Assembly (NCBI RefSeq): GCF_000430585.1
Contig: NZ_AUMH01000004.1
Coordinates: 113,781 to 177,780 of the forward strand
DNA length: 64,000 nt
Source: Alicyclobacillus herbarius DSM 13609
GTDB taxonomy: Bacteria > Bacillota > Bacilli > Alicyclobacillales > Alicyclobacillaceae
Direction: 5' to 3'
The notes beneath the pieces are model-generated. The model was not told the origin of the DNA. It did not search any database and saw only the letters and a list, made by a program, of their open reading frames with translations. Shown in pieces: positions 8,295 through 17,139 of the stretch. How positions within the stretch are numbered: the stretch's first letter is position 1; the number at the start of each line of letters is the position of its first letter. The position numbers and the translations under genes were made by a program.

Positions 8295-9305
8295 TCATCC
8301 CGTGTAGGGCTTCATCGCGGCCGCCATGCGAATCGCGGTGGCCAGCGGCTGCCGGCAGACGGAATACGTCTGGACATCAAACAGTAGGTTTCGACGCAGC
8401 CAGGCCACAGTGACGTCCGTTTCCTGCCGTTGCTGGTGAACAAGGATTTCGCCCGTGTCTTTGGGCACCGGCAGGAAGTATTGGTTGAGCAAAGCCACCA
8501 CCTGAGCGGCCGTATCGGTCGGAGCCGCGGTAGTGTTTTCCCGCGTGACAAGGATCTGCCAGCGTCCTTCCGACCACCCCACACGCCCAATGCGCCTATC
8601 GGGATCGACCGCGGCTTTGCCTGCGAGACCGCCCCCCAACGCAACCGAACTAACCTCCCCTGGCACACGCCTCGCATCGCCCCAATCGTTCCAAAGCCCC
8701 TGCTCTGCCTCACTAAACGAATCGTACCGCCCCCCGCCAAAGGCGGCCAAGCGGCCCTGCGGAGAGGAGAGCTGCACAGTGTACGCGTGGAGCAACCCCG
8801 GCCGTCCGTTTACCGGCCCCGCTGTCTCGATGTCGTGATAGAACAATGTGGTCGATCCGTTCGCACTCACGGGAAACACGGCTGGGGCCCAGGCACCGTC
8901 TTTCGTGGCAGGCGACAGGCCATCCATCGCCATCCGGATGATTTTCGGAAACGCATCCGTCGGCTGAGACCCAGTAGACAAACCGCCCTGCGTCGAACCC
9001 TGTGTACCCGTGCCGGAGGTACCTGTACCACCTGCGGACGAATGGCCGCTAGTCCCGTTGCCTATAGCCCCCTGGTCTTTGCTCGATGTCGCGCTCGAGG
9101 TCTGCCCCACGTCACCCGTGCTGTTTTGTCCCTGCCCAGTGCTCGTCCCGTTGCTGGACGGGGTTGTGTGAGATCCGCTATGTCCTTCACCGCTATGCCC
9201 TTCACCACTATATGATCCGCTGCCCAACAAACCTGCACACCCGGACAGCATCAAGGCTACCCCTGCCACCAAGACGCTGATGCACCTGCGCCAGGATTTC
9301 CCCAT
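8295..9305 (-). CDS. secreted lipoprotein with Gly/Ser/Thr-rich linker
   Basis: Starts MGKSWRRC followed by a hydrophobic stretch and lipobox LSGC, so it should be lipid-anchored on the outer face of the membrane. About 90 residues of low-complexity G/S/T/Q linker follow, with a duplicated SGEGH motif, then a ~210-residue globular domain (from DAFPKIIRMAMDG) I cannot assign. The ATG at 9305 has GAGGCG upstream; GTG at 9320 is an alternative. The linker looks like a cell-wall-spanning spacer. No operon partner. Confidence 0.75.
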   Translation of the reverse strand: MGKSWRRCISVLVAGVALMLSGCAGLLGSGSYSGEGHSGEGHSGSHTTPSSNGTSTGQGQNSTGDVGQTSSATSSKDQGAIGNGTSGHSSAGGTGTSGTGTQGSTQGGLSTGSQPTDAFPKIIRMAMDGLSPATKDGAWAPAVFPVSANGSTTLFYHDIETAGPVNGRPGLLHAYTVQLSSPQGRLAAFGGGRYDSFSEAEQGLWNDWGDARRVPGEVSSVALGGGLAGKAAVDPDRRIGRVGWSEGRWQILVTRENTTAAPTDTAAQVVALLNQYFLPVPKDTGEILVHQQRQETDVTVAWLRRNLLFDVQTYSVCRQPLATAIRMAAAMKPYTG

Positions 9306-9634
9306 ACTGCGTCGCCTCACTTTTTCGGCTGAGCTTCTGTTGACTTTGACGACGCCAGCGGGTACTCTGTTGCAAATTCCGACGCGTTTAGGTGTTTAAC
9401 CGATAAGCCGGCGGTGTTCTTTGCCACGCCAGAACGGCGATTTCGGACGGTGAGACCTTGATCACCTGGAATAACGGACACAGGCCTGTAGAGTATTTTT
9501 ATACGCACCGCGCATGCTATAAGAAGATCGACGTGTTGGTGATATGGTGTATAATGGACGAGGTCCCCACGTGGGCGTTCGCTTTATCATACTGACATGA
9601 TTCGTACGGAATCCACATTGAGGAGGAACCCGGT
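9306..9634. other. divergent intergenic region with one possible promoter
   Basis: About 330 nt between the lipoprotein gene and the DUF1641 gene. A TATAAT at 9550-9555, about 80 nt before the DUF1641 start, is the only promoter-like element; ATCGAC 17 nt upstream is a poor -35. A strong GGAGGAA ribosome site precedes 9635. No small gene is evident. Confidence 0.45.
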
Positions 9635-10063
9635 ATGACGCAAGCCACCTTGCCGGAAACGACCAACTCCCTGCAGTCTCAGGACGAGGTGTTTGAACTT
9701 CTGCTCAAACCCGAAGTCCAACAGTCCCTTGCCACCTTGGTGGAAAGCCTGCCGCGCATCGCGAGCATGGTGGCCGTTTTGAACAAGGTTTGCGACCTCA
9801 CCACAGGGGTCCTGACGGACGGCGAATTTATGGGCGCTGTCGATGAGATGATTCGCGAGAAGACCAAACCCCTGAAGGACAAGTTGGGTGGTCTGCCTTC
9901 CGCGATTCAAGAGGCGAAGCAGCGGGCGGAAGCCAGCAACGCTCAGATTGGGTTGTTCGGTATCTTGCGCTTGCTCAAGGAACCGGTGGTTCAGAAAAAC
10001 CTCCGCTTTTTTGTCGCGCTCTGTGAGGTTTTGGCCGAACGGGACGCCGCTAAGACCCGTTAA
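9635..10063 (+). CDS. DUF1641 protein
   Basis: 142 residues with the DUF1641 pattern: an N-terminal LLKPEVQQSLATLVE helix, a central segment TTGVLTDGEFMGAVDEMI, and a C-terminal GILRLLKEPVVQKNLRFFVAL. Family members are small acidic, helical proteins commonly encoded near formate dehydrogenase or sulfide:quinone/NADH dehydrogenase genes, where they may help assemble or regulate the oxidoreductase; the molecular role is not established. Here it stands alone, so its partner enzyme must be encoded elsewhere. GAGGAGGAA precedes the ATG. Confidence 0.82.
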   Translation: MTQATLPETTNSLQSQDEVFELLLKPEVQQSLATLVESLPRIASMVAVLNKVCDLTTGVLTDGEFMGAVDEMIREKTKPLKDKLGGLPSAIQEAKQRAEASNAQIGLFGILRLLKEPVVQKNLRFFVALCEVLAERDAAKTR

Positions 10064-10157
10064 CGGGCTGCAAGAAACGGATTTGCCGCGACGATTGACC
10101 GCTACGCGGGGTAATTCACCGCGGCACCGTCAGCGAGGACCATATCACGGTGTCTTT

Positions 10158-10199
10158 CCAACACCCCCGGCTGGACCTTCGCCCAACGTGGGGTGTTGG
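10158..10199. terminator. hairpin between convergent genes
   Basis: CCAACACCCC and GGGGTGTTGG pair perfectly (10 bp) around a 22-nt loop, midway between the DUF1641 gene and the convergent MFS gene. The long loop and absence of a clean T tract make it a weak bidirectional terminator candidate. Confidence 0.4.
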
Positions 10200-10223
10200 G
10201 ACTTCATTTGATTCCGTCCGTGC

Positions 10224-11576
10224 TTATTCCACCTCCGCACGCCCCTTTGGCAATCGCCAGCTCATCCAAATTACGAACGCGGCACATAACGCCAGGATAC
10301 CGGCCAAGACCCGCAATCGGCCGGTCGTCAACGTAGGTGCAAAGACCATCCCGAGCAAAACGGAAGATATGATTGTGCCCATATAGCGGGCTGTCATGAA
10401 CAGGCCGGAAGCAGCCCCGATGATCTCTTTAGGTGCACTCGCAAACAGGGCAGCCTGCATACCTACGTTGTTTAAGCCGTTGCTAACGCCCAAAATCAAC
10501 AGCACAATCACGAGGACGACCAACGGACTCGTCTGATGAAACGTCGTCATCCCCAATGCACCACAGGTCATCAAGACGCCCGACAACAGCAGTCCTGGGC
10601 GCGATCCGGCCCTATCCACCCACCTCCCGGTCAACGGTGCCACCAATACGGAAATGCCGGCCAAACACAACATGAGCAGTCCGGTTTGCTGGGCGTCAAA
10701 GCCACGCACCTCTTGAAGATAAGTGGGCATCCCGAAAAAAAACGAGTAAAAGATGATGTTGACGACGACAAACTGGATATGTACCCATAAAAACACTTTG
10801 TTTTGGGCAAACAAGCGAATGCGAATAAAGGGAGGTTCGGCCTTGAGCTCCCGCCACACGAACCCGGCCGCCGCCAAACCGCCAATCATACCTGCATAGA
10901 GGTTCAAGCGTCCATTGAGCGAAAGCAGAAACATCAGCAGCCCCAGGATGGCCACGGCAAACAGAAAAATCCCCGGGAAGTCTAAGGACCGCAGCACCTG
11001 CCCCAGGTGGAAACCCGTGGTACGGTCTCTCGGCAGAACCCACAAAGCGAGCACAAAGGCGATCGCGATGATGGGAATGTTGACCGTGAAAATCGCCGGC
11101 CAGTCTCGCCAGTGCAGCAACACCCCGCCAATGGTCGGACCAAACGCGGCGGCCCCGGACGAGAAGACAGCCAAGAAGGCCAGGGCCTTTGCCTGACCTT
11201 CCTGCACCTGGTGCCGGACCATCGCCATACCCGCCGGGTACAATACGCTGCTCCCCACCGCTTGAATCAGGCGGAACACAATCAGCCACGCAAAACTCGG
11301 TGAAAACGGAGCCGTCACCGACGAGAGCGCCACCAAGCCGAGGCCGATGAGAAACATTCGTTTGTGGCCAAGTAGGTCAGCCAACCTGCCCATCATCGGT
11401 TGAGCAATCGCGCTGGCCAAGTAGTAGGTGGAAATGAGCCACGATACCGTGTCAAACCCCAAATGAAACACGAGTTGGAAGCGTGCAATGGCAACCGAGA
11501 TCATCGAGGAGTTCAGAGGATTGAGCAGCACCCCAAGAGCAATCGACAATAACATCAACCAGACCGGTCGCCGCAT
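10224..11576 (-). CDS. MFS transporter, DHA2 (EmrB/QacA-like) family
   Basis: 450 residues with 12-14 predicted transmembrane segments. The loop MMGRLADLLGHKRMFLIG is the MFS motif A (G-x-L-A-D-x-x-G-x-K), and VSWLISTYYLASAIAQP plus the position of LFRLIQAVGSSVLYP match the DHA2 drug:H+ antiporter group. Such proteins export lipophilic drugs or cations by proton antiport. ATG at 11576 with GGAGG 8 nt upstream. Single-gene unit; no adjacent regulator, so the substrate cannot be guessed. Confidence 0.85.
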   Translation of the reverse strand: MRRPVWLMLLSIALGVLLNPLNSSMISVAIARFQLVFHLGFDTVSWLISTYYLASAIAQPMMGRLADLLGHKRMFLIGLGLVALSSVTAPFSPSFAWLIVFRLIQAVGSSVLYPAGMAMVRHQVQEGQAKALAFLAVFSSGAAAFGPTIGGVLLHWRDWPAIFTVNIPIIAIAFVLALWVLPRDRTTGFHLGQVLRSLDFPGIFLFAVAILGLLMFLLSLNGRLNLYAGMIGGLAAAGFVWRELKAEPPFIRIRLFAQNKVFLWVHIQFVVVNIIFYSFFFGMPTYLQEVRGFDAQQTGLLMLCLAGISVLVAPLTGRWVDRAGSRPGLLLSGVLMTCGALGMTTFHQTSPLVVLVIVLLILGVSNGLNNVGMQAALFASAPKEIIGAASGLFMTARYMGTIISSVLLGMVFAPTLTTGRLRVLAGILALCAAFVIWMSWRLPKGRAEVE

Positions 11577-11738
11577 GATTAACGCCTCCCACGCCCACAG
11601 TTTTTCAGCACCTCACCTTTCCATATCACACGGCAGGAAGGTGTTGCAAGCGTGGAGGCGGATGAATTCATAGATGGGGCAGATATAGAGCGGATGCTCT
11701 GACTGCCGACCCACGTATCATGATGACCCACGAAAGAA

Positions 11739-11763
11739 ACCCTGCCAACCGTCGTGGCAGGGT
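11739..11763 (-). terminator. Rho-independent terminator after the glycosyltransferase gene
   Basis: ACCCTGCCA/TGGCAGGGT, a perfect 9-bp stem with a 7-nt loop, 57 nt downstream of the minus-strand stop at 11820. On the minus strand it is followed by TTCTTTC. Confidence 0.7.
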
Positions 11764-11819
11764 CTCGACAGACGATGAGGCGCTCTGTGGAGCCCCCCGC
11801 TTCATTTCATCCGGAAAGC

Positions 11820-13082
11820 TTACAGACCGCGGCGCAGCTCGGCCAACGGATAAACCGTCCCCCGCCACAGCAAGCCGCCACGACGCACCACCATCCAGGC
11901 GGATCGAACAAAGGTGTACATGAACAGGAAAAGCGTGATTGGCAAGAGGAGAAACTGATGCTTGGGAAAGCGAAGGAACTGATTCACCAGCGTATAAAGC
12001 ACAAACATGACGAGTAATGCCCCGACACTAGGCAAACGCCACCAGCCGGGGGCGAACAAGACGCAGGCAAACGGCCCGTCGTACAGGACCAGGAGGGGAA
12101 TGAGACTGGCCAACAGCGCCGTGATGGAATAATGAAACGCCGCCAACGGACTCTTCTCCAATCCACGAAACATCTCGACCAGCGTTGGATACCACTCGAT
12201 TTCCATAAAATCATCCGCGAGCGCAAACTCCTGCCGTCCACCGCCGCGTTTGACGATCCGGCCGAGCTGGATGTCGTCGTCTGGACGCAGCGCCAGCGAT
12301 TGGTGGCCACCGATGTGTTCATACAGGGAACGGCGAACCAGGTTAAAGGCGCCGATGCCCGCGTACGCGCGCGACCTGTGGCGGTACGCACTTTGCGGTC
12401 GTTTGAACAGGACTAAATTGTACGCGAACAAAGCCGTGAGGGCGCGTAACCAATAGCCACGAGCGATGACACGGGGCGCCACCGTCAGGTGATCGACCGG
12501 TCGGCGTTGTACATGGGCCATGGTGCGGGCCAGTGCGTCGGGAGCAAAGCGAACATCTGCGTCCGCAAATAACAGCCATTCGCCGCAGGCAACCTCTGCC
12601 CCCCGCTGCAAGGCGTGGTTCTTGCCTAGCCAGCCCGTGGGCAAGTCGGTAATGTGCACGACCCGAAAGCGGGCATCTGTGGCCGCAAACGCATCCGCCA
12701 CCGACCCGGTTTCGTCTTCCGAGCGGTCGTCGACGACAATCACCTCAAACGCCGGGTAGGTTTGCTCGGCCCACGCCGCGAGCGTATCCGGGAGCCGCTC
12801 TTGTTCATTGCGGGCGGGAATCACGACGCTGACCATGGACCGTACAGCGTGATCGTCCGGATCGTCCACCTGCGTATGAGAGGAGAAGACGGTCGCCGGG
12901 GTGTTGCCGGGGCAGGTTCTGGCCTCTGCAACCCCTGTCCATGCTGCCTCAGGACTTCCGGACGCCCCTGCCTCCCGTTTCGGCAGGCGGGGCACCCGCA
13001 GGAGGTCCGGCAGGTTCAACAGTAAGATTGCCAGCCAAGCCGCACAGAGTAGGAGCGATAGACCGGACCACCACCAGCTCAA
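11820..13082 (-). CDS. membrane-anchored family 2 glycosyltransferase
   Basis: 420 residues. One N-terminal membrane helix, then a GT-A domain: SVVIPARNEQERLPDTL, VIVVDDRSEDET (nucleotide binding), GWLGKNHALQRGAE, LLFADADVRF (DxD metal motif) and LRPDDDIQLGRIVK (acceptor/catalytic Asp region), then three to four C-terminal membrane helices. It resembles the CrtQ/HpnB type of polyprenoid- or carotenoid-modifying transferases and has a paralogue at 59420. A ~40-residue low-complexity insert separates the first helix from the GT domain. TTG start with GGAGGG upstream. Confidence 0.8.
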   Translation of the reverse strand: MSWWWSGLSLLLCAAWLAILLLNLPDLLRVPRLPKREAGASGSPEAAWTGVAEARTCPGNTPATVFSSHTQVDDPDDHAVRSMVSVVIPARNEQERLPDTLAAWAEQTYPAFEVIVVDDRSEDETGSVADAFAATDARFRVVHITDLPTGWLGKNHALQRGAEVACGEWLLFADADVRFAPDALARTMAHVQRRPVDHLTVAPRVIARGYWLRALTALFAYNLVLFKRPQSAYRHRSRAYAGIGAFNLVRRSLYEHIGGHQSLALRPDDDIQLGRIVKRGGGRQEFALADDFMEIEWYPTLVEMFRGLEKSPLAAFHYSITALLASLIPLLVLYDGPFACVLFAPGWWRLPSVGALLVMFVLYTLVNQFLRFPKHQFLLLPITLFLFMYTFVRSAWMVVRRGGLLWRGTVYPLAELRRGL

Positions 13083-13122
13083 GCCGTCTTCTCCCTCCTA
13101 TTCGAGCTCCTCGACACGCGCC

Positions 13123-14139
13123 CTATCCGCGGTTATCTGGGCGCGCGCTATACGCCATCAACTTGAAGCCCAGCACCGGATGCGGCACATAGGGCTCTTC
13201 GAGACGTGCCACCTCTTCTTCCGTAAGGTGCAGAGACAGCGCGGCCACCGCTTCCTCCAGGTGGTGCATTTTGGTCGCGCCGACTATCGGGGCGGTCACC
13301 GGCTTCTTCTGCAGCACCCAAGCCAGTGCCACCTGCGCCCGGGATACCCCGCGCTCCTCGGCCACCTCTTTCACCCGCGCCACCACCTGTTTGTCCGCCT
13401 CTTCCATCACATTATACAAGGTGCGTCCAAAGTTGTCCGTCTCCGAACGCTTGGTCGTCTCCTCCCAGTCCCGGGTCAAGCGGCCGCGCGCCAGCGGGCT
13501 CCAGGGAATCACGCCAATCCCCTCCGCTTCGCACAGCGGCAGCATCTCGCGCTCCTCTTCCCGATACAGCAAGTTCAAGTAGTTTTGCATCGAGACAAAC
13601 CGGGTCCACCCGTTCTTTTCGGCGACATGCAGCGCCTTGAGGAACTGCCAAGCGTACATCGAGGAAGCGCCAATGTAGCGCGCCTTGCCCGCCTTCACCA
13701 CATCGTGCAGGGCCTCCATCGTCTCTTCAATCGGCGTCTCGTAGTCCCAGCGGTGGATTTGGTAGAGATCGACATAATCCGTGCCGAGCCGGCGCAGGCT
13801 GTTGTCAATCTCAGCCATGATGGCCTTGCGTGAGAGACCGGCTCCATTGGGCCCTGGACGCACGCGGCCGTACACCTTGGTCGCAATCACCACGTCCTCA
13901 CGGCGGGCGAAGTCCCGCAGCGCGCGGCCGACAATCTCTTCACTGGTGCCGTCCGAATACACGTTGGCCGTGTCGAAAAAGTTGATGCCCAACTCCAACG
14001 CCCGCTTGATGAACGGGCGCGCCTCCTGTTCATCAAGCACCCAGGGATGATTCCCCCGTTCCGGCACACCGTAGCTCATGCAGCCCAAACAAATCCGCGA
14101 AACTTCGAGGCCTGTCCGGCCCAACCGCACATATTCCAT
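13123..14139 (-). CDS. aldo/keto reductase
   Basis: 338 residues forming a TIM-barrel AKR. Visible features: N-terminal MEYVRLGRTGLEVSRICLG, the catalytic region NFFDTANVYSDGTSEE (Asp and Tyr of the tetrad), ATKVYGR (Lys), and DLYQIHRWD (His); late in the barrel VTAPIVGATKMHHLEEA binds the NADP phosphate. Closest in style to the YghZ/Tas-like group that reduces aldehydes with NADPH. The ATG at 14139 is preceded by GAAGGTG; an upstream ATG at 14172 is less likely. Possibly read with the glycosyltransferase 40 nt downstream. Confidence 0.9.
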   Translation of the reverse strand: MEYVRLGRTGLEVSRICLGCMSYGVPERGNHPWVLDEQEARPFIKRALELGINFFDTANVYSDGTSEEIVGRALRDFARREDVVIATKVYGRVRPGPNGAGLSRKAIMAEIDNSLRRLGTDYVDLYQIHRWDYETPIEETMEALHDVVKAGKARYIGASSMYAWQFLKALHVAEKNGWTRFVSMQNYLNLLYREEEREMLPLCEAEGIGVIPWSPLARGRLTRDWEETTKRSETDNFGRTLYNVMEEADKQVVARVKEVAEERGVSRAQVALAWVLQKKPVTAPIVGATKMHHLEEAVAALSLHLTEEEVARLEEPYVPHPVLGFKLMAYSARPDNRG

Positions 14140-14266
14140 GTCCACACCTTCTTTCGCTTCAGGATACCTCAAATATTAGCACAACCACCCGCACGTCCAA
14201 TATTCCCTCGCAGCGATTTGCAATTGTGGTACGCTTGACGCAGAATCGTCGGCAGAGGTGTTCAGC

Positions 14267-14734
14267 TTGCAGATAGACCTTACCCCAGATCAATACCGCA
14301 ACCTGGTCGCGCTTATGTTCCTCGGCGAATGGGTCATCAACGGCTTGCCGCCCGAGCGTCGACCCCAGCAGCTGCAGGAAGTCGCAGACTACATCTACAC
14401 CCTGGCCGAAGAGTTCGGGGCCAGCGACTGGATTGGCTATTGCGAAGACTGTGGCGCCTGGCACCCCAACCAGTCCATGGAGGAAACCCTGCTTCCCATC
14501 GTGGATGAATACGATGAGGAAACGTTCTGGGACGTGCTCGCCCACCACTTAGCGTATCGGGACGTGATGCTCGGGGCCGATCCGGACGCAGAGCTGACCC
14601 CGGCGCTGGAAATGCGCCTGTGGCGACGCAAGGAACAGTATCAGCAGGAGTTTGACAAACACGGGCTGGATCACGTACGGCTGGTGTTTCCAGGCAAAAA
14701 GAGCGGCCGCAGCGGCAAGTCTACCCGCGAGTGA
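14267..14734 (+). CDS. conserved hypothetical acidic protein
   Basis: About 155 residues, acidic, no membrane helix or signal. Distinctive segments are LTPDQYRNLVALMFLGEWV near the start, a lone pair of Cys in YCEDCGAWHP that could bind metal, and ETFWDVLAHHLAYRD. I do not recognise a functional family. The TTG at 14267 has AGAGGTG 6 nt upstream and is preferred over the GTG at 14258, which lies inside that site. A clear terminator follows at 14786, so it is monocistronic. Confidence 0.7.
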   Translation: MQIDLTPDQYRNLVALMFLGEWVINGLPPERRPQQLQEVADYIYTLAEEFGASDWIGYCEDCGAWHPNQSMEETLLPIVDEYDEETFWDVLAHHLAYRDVMLGADPDAELTPALEMRLWRRKEQYQQEFDKHGLDHVRLVFPGKKSGRSGKSTRE

Positions 14735-14785
14735 GAACCGAACGCGGGCAGACCGGCACCCAAGACCGTTTCCTCACCCCTCAGC

Positions 14786-14816
14786 ACGCCCAAGCCATTG
14801 ACGCGTGGGCGTTTTT
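14786..14816 (+). terminator. Rho-independent terminator
   Basis: ACGCCCA/TGGGCGT stem with a 13-nt loop, running directly into a T5 tract (14812-14816), 50 nt after the stop of the hypothetical gene at 14734. Confidence 0.8.
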
Positions 14817-14917
14817 GGTTTACCTTTCAAGCAAACATATTTTCTATGCGGATAATTTCTTTTCCACGCGTTTTGTCGGCACATAAACCATCCAGGCACC
14901 CCCAGGAGGGAGTACCC

Positions 14918-16051
14918 ATGAAGTTCCCCAACCGCGTGCGTGAGGTGCGGACTCAACTCGGCCTGTCCCGCGAGGAGCTGGCCCAGCGGGTGGGCGTCAC
15001 ACGCCAGAGCATTGGCCTCATCGAAACCGGCAAGGTCAGCCCCACAACCGTGACGGCACTACGCCTGGCACGCGCCCTCGGCCATTCGGTGGAGGAGTTG
15101 TTTCACTTTCCTGACGATCCGCTTGCCGCTCGCTGGGTCAGTACGCCGCATCGCGTCGGGGACTCGGCGCCACAACGCGCCTACCTTGCCTCCATCGGAG
15201 GCCACTGGGTGGCCCGGCCGGCAACTGCAGCTTCGCCACTGACCTTGCCCGGACACGCGGTGGCAGAGCCGCTGGATGGCGCGCGTAAAGAAGCGCGGCT
15301 GTCGCTCCTACAGCCGTTGTCCGAGGCGGAAAAGACCGCCTTCGTTTCCGGGTGCGATCCCGCTCTGGGTCTCTTGGGCCAATACGCCCAGGTAGTAGCC
15401 AAGGGATATCGCGGGGTCTGGTTTAACGCTGGCAATCAACAAGCGCTTGCGGAACTGTGGGAAGGGGCGACGCATGTGGCGGCCGTGCACGCCAAAGACG
15501 AGGACGCCCTGCGTGCGCTCCTGGCTGCCTCACCGAGGCCGCAAAACCCACCATCAGACCGACCGTTACACGTCCTCCGCCTGGCCCAATCACAACTGGG
15601 CTGGGTCATGTCAGCCAAGACGCGGGAGCGCTTTGCCGGGGCGGAGAGCGTAGTAGCCGAAAGGCTGCGCGTGGTGAATCGGGAACCGGGATCCGGCGCG
15701 CGGACCGTGCTCGACGCGGAGCTCACCCGAGCCCGGATCGATTGGCAGCAGGTGGCCGGTTACCATACGCTGGCCACCAGCCATCTCGAGGTGGCGACGG
15801 CGGTTAAACACGGCCTGGCCGATGTGGGTGTCGCGCATGCAGCTGCGGCTGCGGAACTGGGGCTCGCCTTTGTGCCGATTCAGGCGGAGGTTTGCTTTCT
15901 GCTCATCCGTCCCGACGTGTTTGGCCACGATGCTGTGCAGGTGCTGCTGGAGGCGCTGCAATCGGACGTGTTTCGCACCGAGTTGTCCGCCTTTGGCCCG
16001 TACGATGTCCATGGCTTTGGCAATGTTGAAACTTGGGAGGTTAACACATGA
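14918..16051 (+). CDS. XRE-HTH regulator fused to a periplasmic-binding-protein-like domain
   Basis: 377 residues. Residues 1-65 are a Cro/CI helix-turn-helix (REVRTQLGLSREELAQRVG, SIGLIETGKVSP). From about 90 on the protein resembles the molybdate/tungstate-type PBP-like domain found fused to DNA-binding domains: VSGCDPALGLL, GVWFNAGNQQAL, VVNREPGSGARTVLD, TSHLEVATAVKHGLADVGVA. It ends in an ATGA overlap with the binding-lipoprotein gene, so it is the first gene of that operon and probably senses the transported oxyanion. ATG 14918 has AGGAGGG upstream; the longer open frame is non-coding. Confidence 0.88.
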   Translation: MKFPNRVREVRTQLGLSREELAQRVGVTRQSIGLIETGKVSPTTVTALRLARALGHSVEELFHFPDDPLAARWVSTPHRVGDSAPQRAYLASIGGHWVARPATAASPLTLPGHAVAEPLDGARKEARLSLLQPLSEAEKTAFVSGCDPALGLLGQYAQVVAKGYRGVWFNAGNQQALAELWEGATHVAAVHAKDEDALRALLAASPRPQNPPSDRPLHVLRLAQSQLGWVMSAKTRERFAGAESVVAERLRVVNREPGSGARTVLDAELTRARIDWQQVAGYHTLATSHLEVATAVKHGLADVGVAHAAAAAELGLAFVPIQAEVCFLLIRPDVFGHDAVQVLLEALQSDVFRTELSAFGPYDVHGFGNVETWEVNT

Positions 16052-17139
16052 ACAAGCGAGGGCGTTTTTGGTCCTATCGTGCCCTATGTTCGGTCTGTGC
16101 GGGGGTGGCTCTGACCGCGAGCCTGGCCGGGTGCGGCACTATCGGCAGCGGCTCGAACGCGTCGTCGCATCCGTCGGGGGGGCATCCCGTCGGCACGGCG
16201 AAAACCACCGCGGGCGCCGGAGAAGCCGCAAAATCTGACACACTGTCCGTGCTGTATGCCGGATCGATGACCGATTTGATGGAGCACACCATCCGCCCGG
16301 ATGTGAAACAGCGTTTACACTTGAATCTCGAAGGCGAAGGCAAAGGCTCGGCCGCCCTCGCCCAGATGATAAAATCGAACATCGCCAGCCCGGACGTGTT
16401 CATCAGCGCCTCGCCGAGTGTGAACGATACGCTGTTGATGGGCAGTCAAAACCACAACCTGGAGCGGTGGTACCTAAAGTTCGCCCGGGATCAACTAGTC
16501 ATCGCCTATTCACCGAAGAGCCGCTTCGCGAAGCAGCTCAACCAGGCGGCGGAGGGCAAGACAGACTGGTGGAAGGTGTTGGAGGCTCCCGGGTTCCGAT
16601 TTGGTCGTACCGATCCGAAGCTGGACCCGAAAGGGGTTTACACGCTGATGCTGTTCCAGCTGGCCAGCCAGTACTACCGTCAACCGGACCTAGAAAAGAA
16701 AGTACTAGGGAGCGTCGAAAACAGCCAGCAGGTGTTCCCGGAAGAGTCGCTCCTGGCCCAGTTGACTAGTGGCCAAATCGATGCCATTGTCGCCTATCGG
16801 CATGAAGCGGTGGAGTGGCATGTTCCGTACATCTCTCTGCCGGACGCCATCAACCTCAGCAATCCGGAAGACGCCAAATACTACGCTAAAGCGGTATACA
16901 AGCCGGTTGGCGGACCGGCACAGCATGGCGGACCCATCGTATTCACGGCGTCCATTCCGTCCACCGCCAAACACCCCGCCCAAGCCGCCCAGTTCATCCG
17001 CTACCTCACGGCTGGGCATGGCCGCACCCTACTGCAGGCGGATGGATTCATTCCTATGCAGCCGAAACTGGTCGGGAAAGTGCAGGATGCGCCCAAGACC
17101 CTGCGCGACCTCGTCACCGAGGCGAACAAAATCGGATGA
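16048..17139 (+). CDS. molybdate/tungstate-type ABC transporter substrate-binding lipoprotein (WtpA/ModA-like)
   Basis: 363 residues. A signal peptide ends at lipobox SLAGC, followed by a Ser/Gly linker to about 60, then an extracytoplasmic binding domain beginning LSVLYAGSMTDLMEH; the AGS-x-T/L start is typical of WtpA/ModA proteins that bind oxyanions by main-chain amides. FGRTDPKLDPKGVYTLM and the late GGPIVFTASIPSTAKHP segments match family positions. It overlaps the upstream regulator (ATGA) and the downstream permease (ATGA). The regulator's matching ligand fold supports tungstate or molybdate as substrate. Confidence 0.85.
   Translation: MNKRGRFWSYRALCSVCAGVALTASLAGCGTIGSGSNASSHPSGGHPVGTAKTTAGAGEAAKSDTLSVLYAGSMTDLMEHTIRPDVKQRLHLNLEGEGKGSAALAQMIKSNIASPDVFISASPSVNDTLLMGSQNHNLERWYLKFARDQLVIAYSPKSRFAKQLNQAAEGKTDWWKVLEAPGFRFGRTDPKLDPKGVYTLMLFQLASQYYRQPDLEKKVLGSVENSQQVFPEESLLAQLTSGQIDAIVAYRHEAVEWHVPYISLPDAINLSNPEDAKYYAKAVYKPVGGPAQHGGPIVFTASIPSTAKHPAQAAQFIRYLTAGHGRTLLQADGFIPMQPKLVGKVQDAPKTLRDLVTEANKIG

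Noticed and set aside
12901..13833. 310-codon plus-strand open frame
   Set aside because: Covers the aldo/keto reductase and glycosyltransferase in antisense; His/Arg/Pro composition of a shadow frame.
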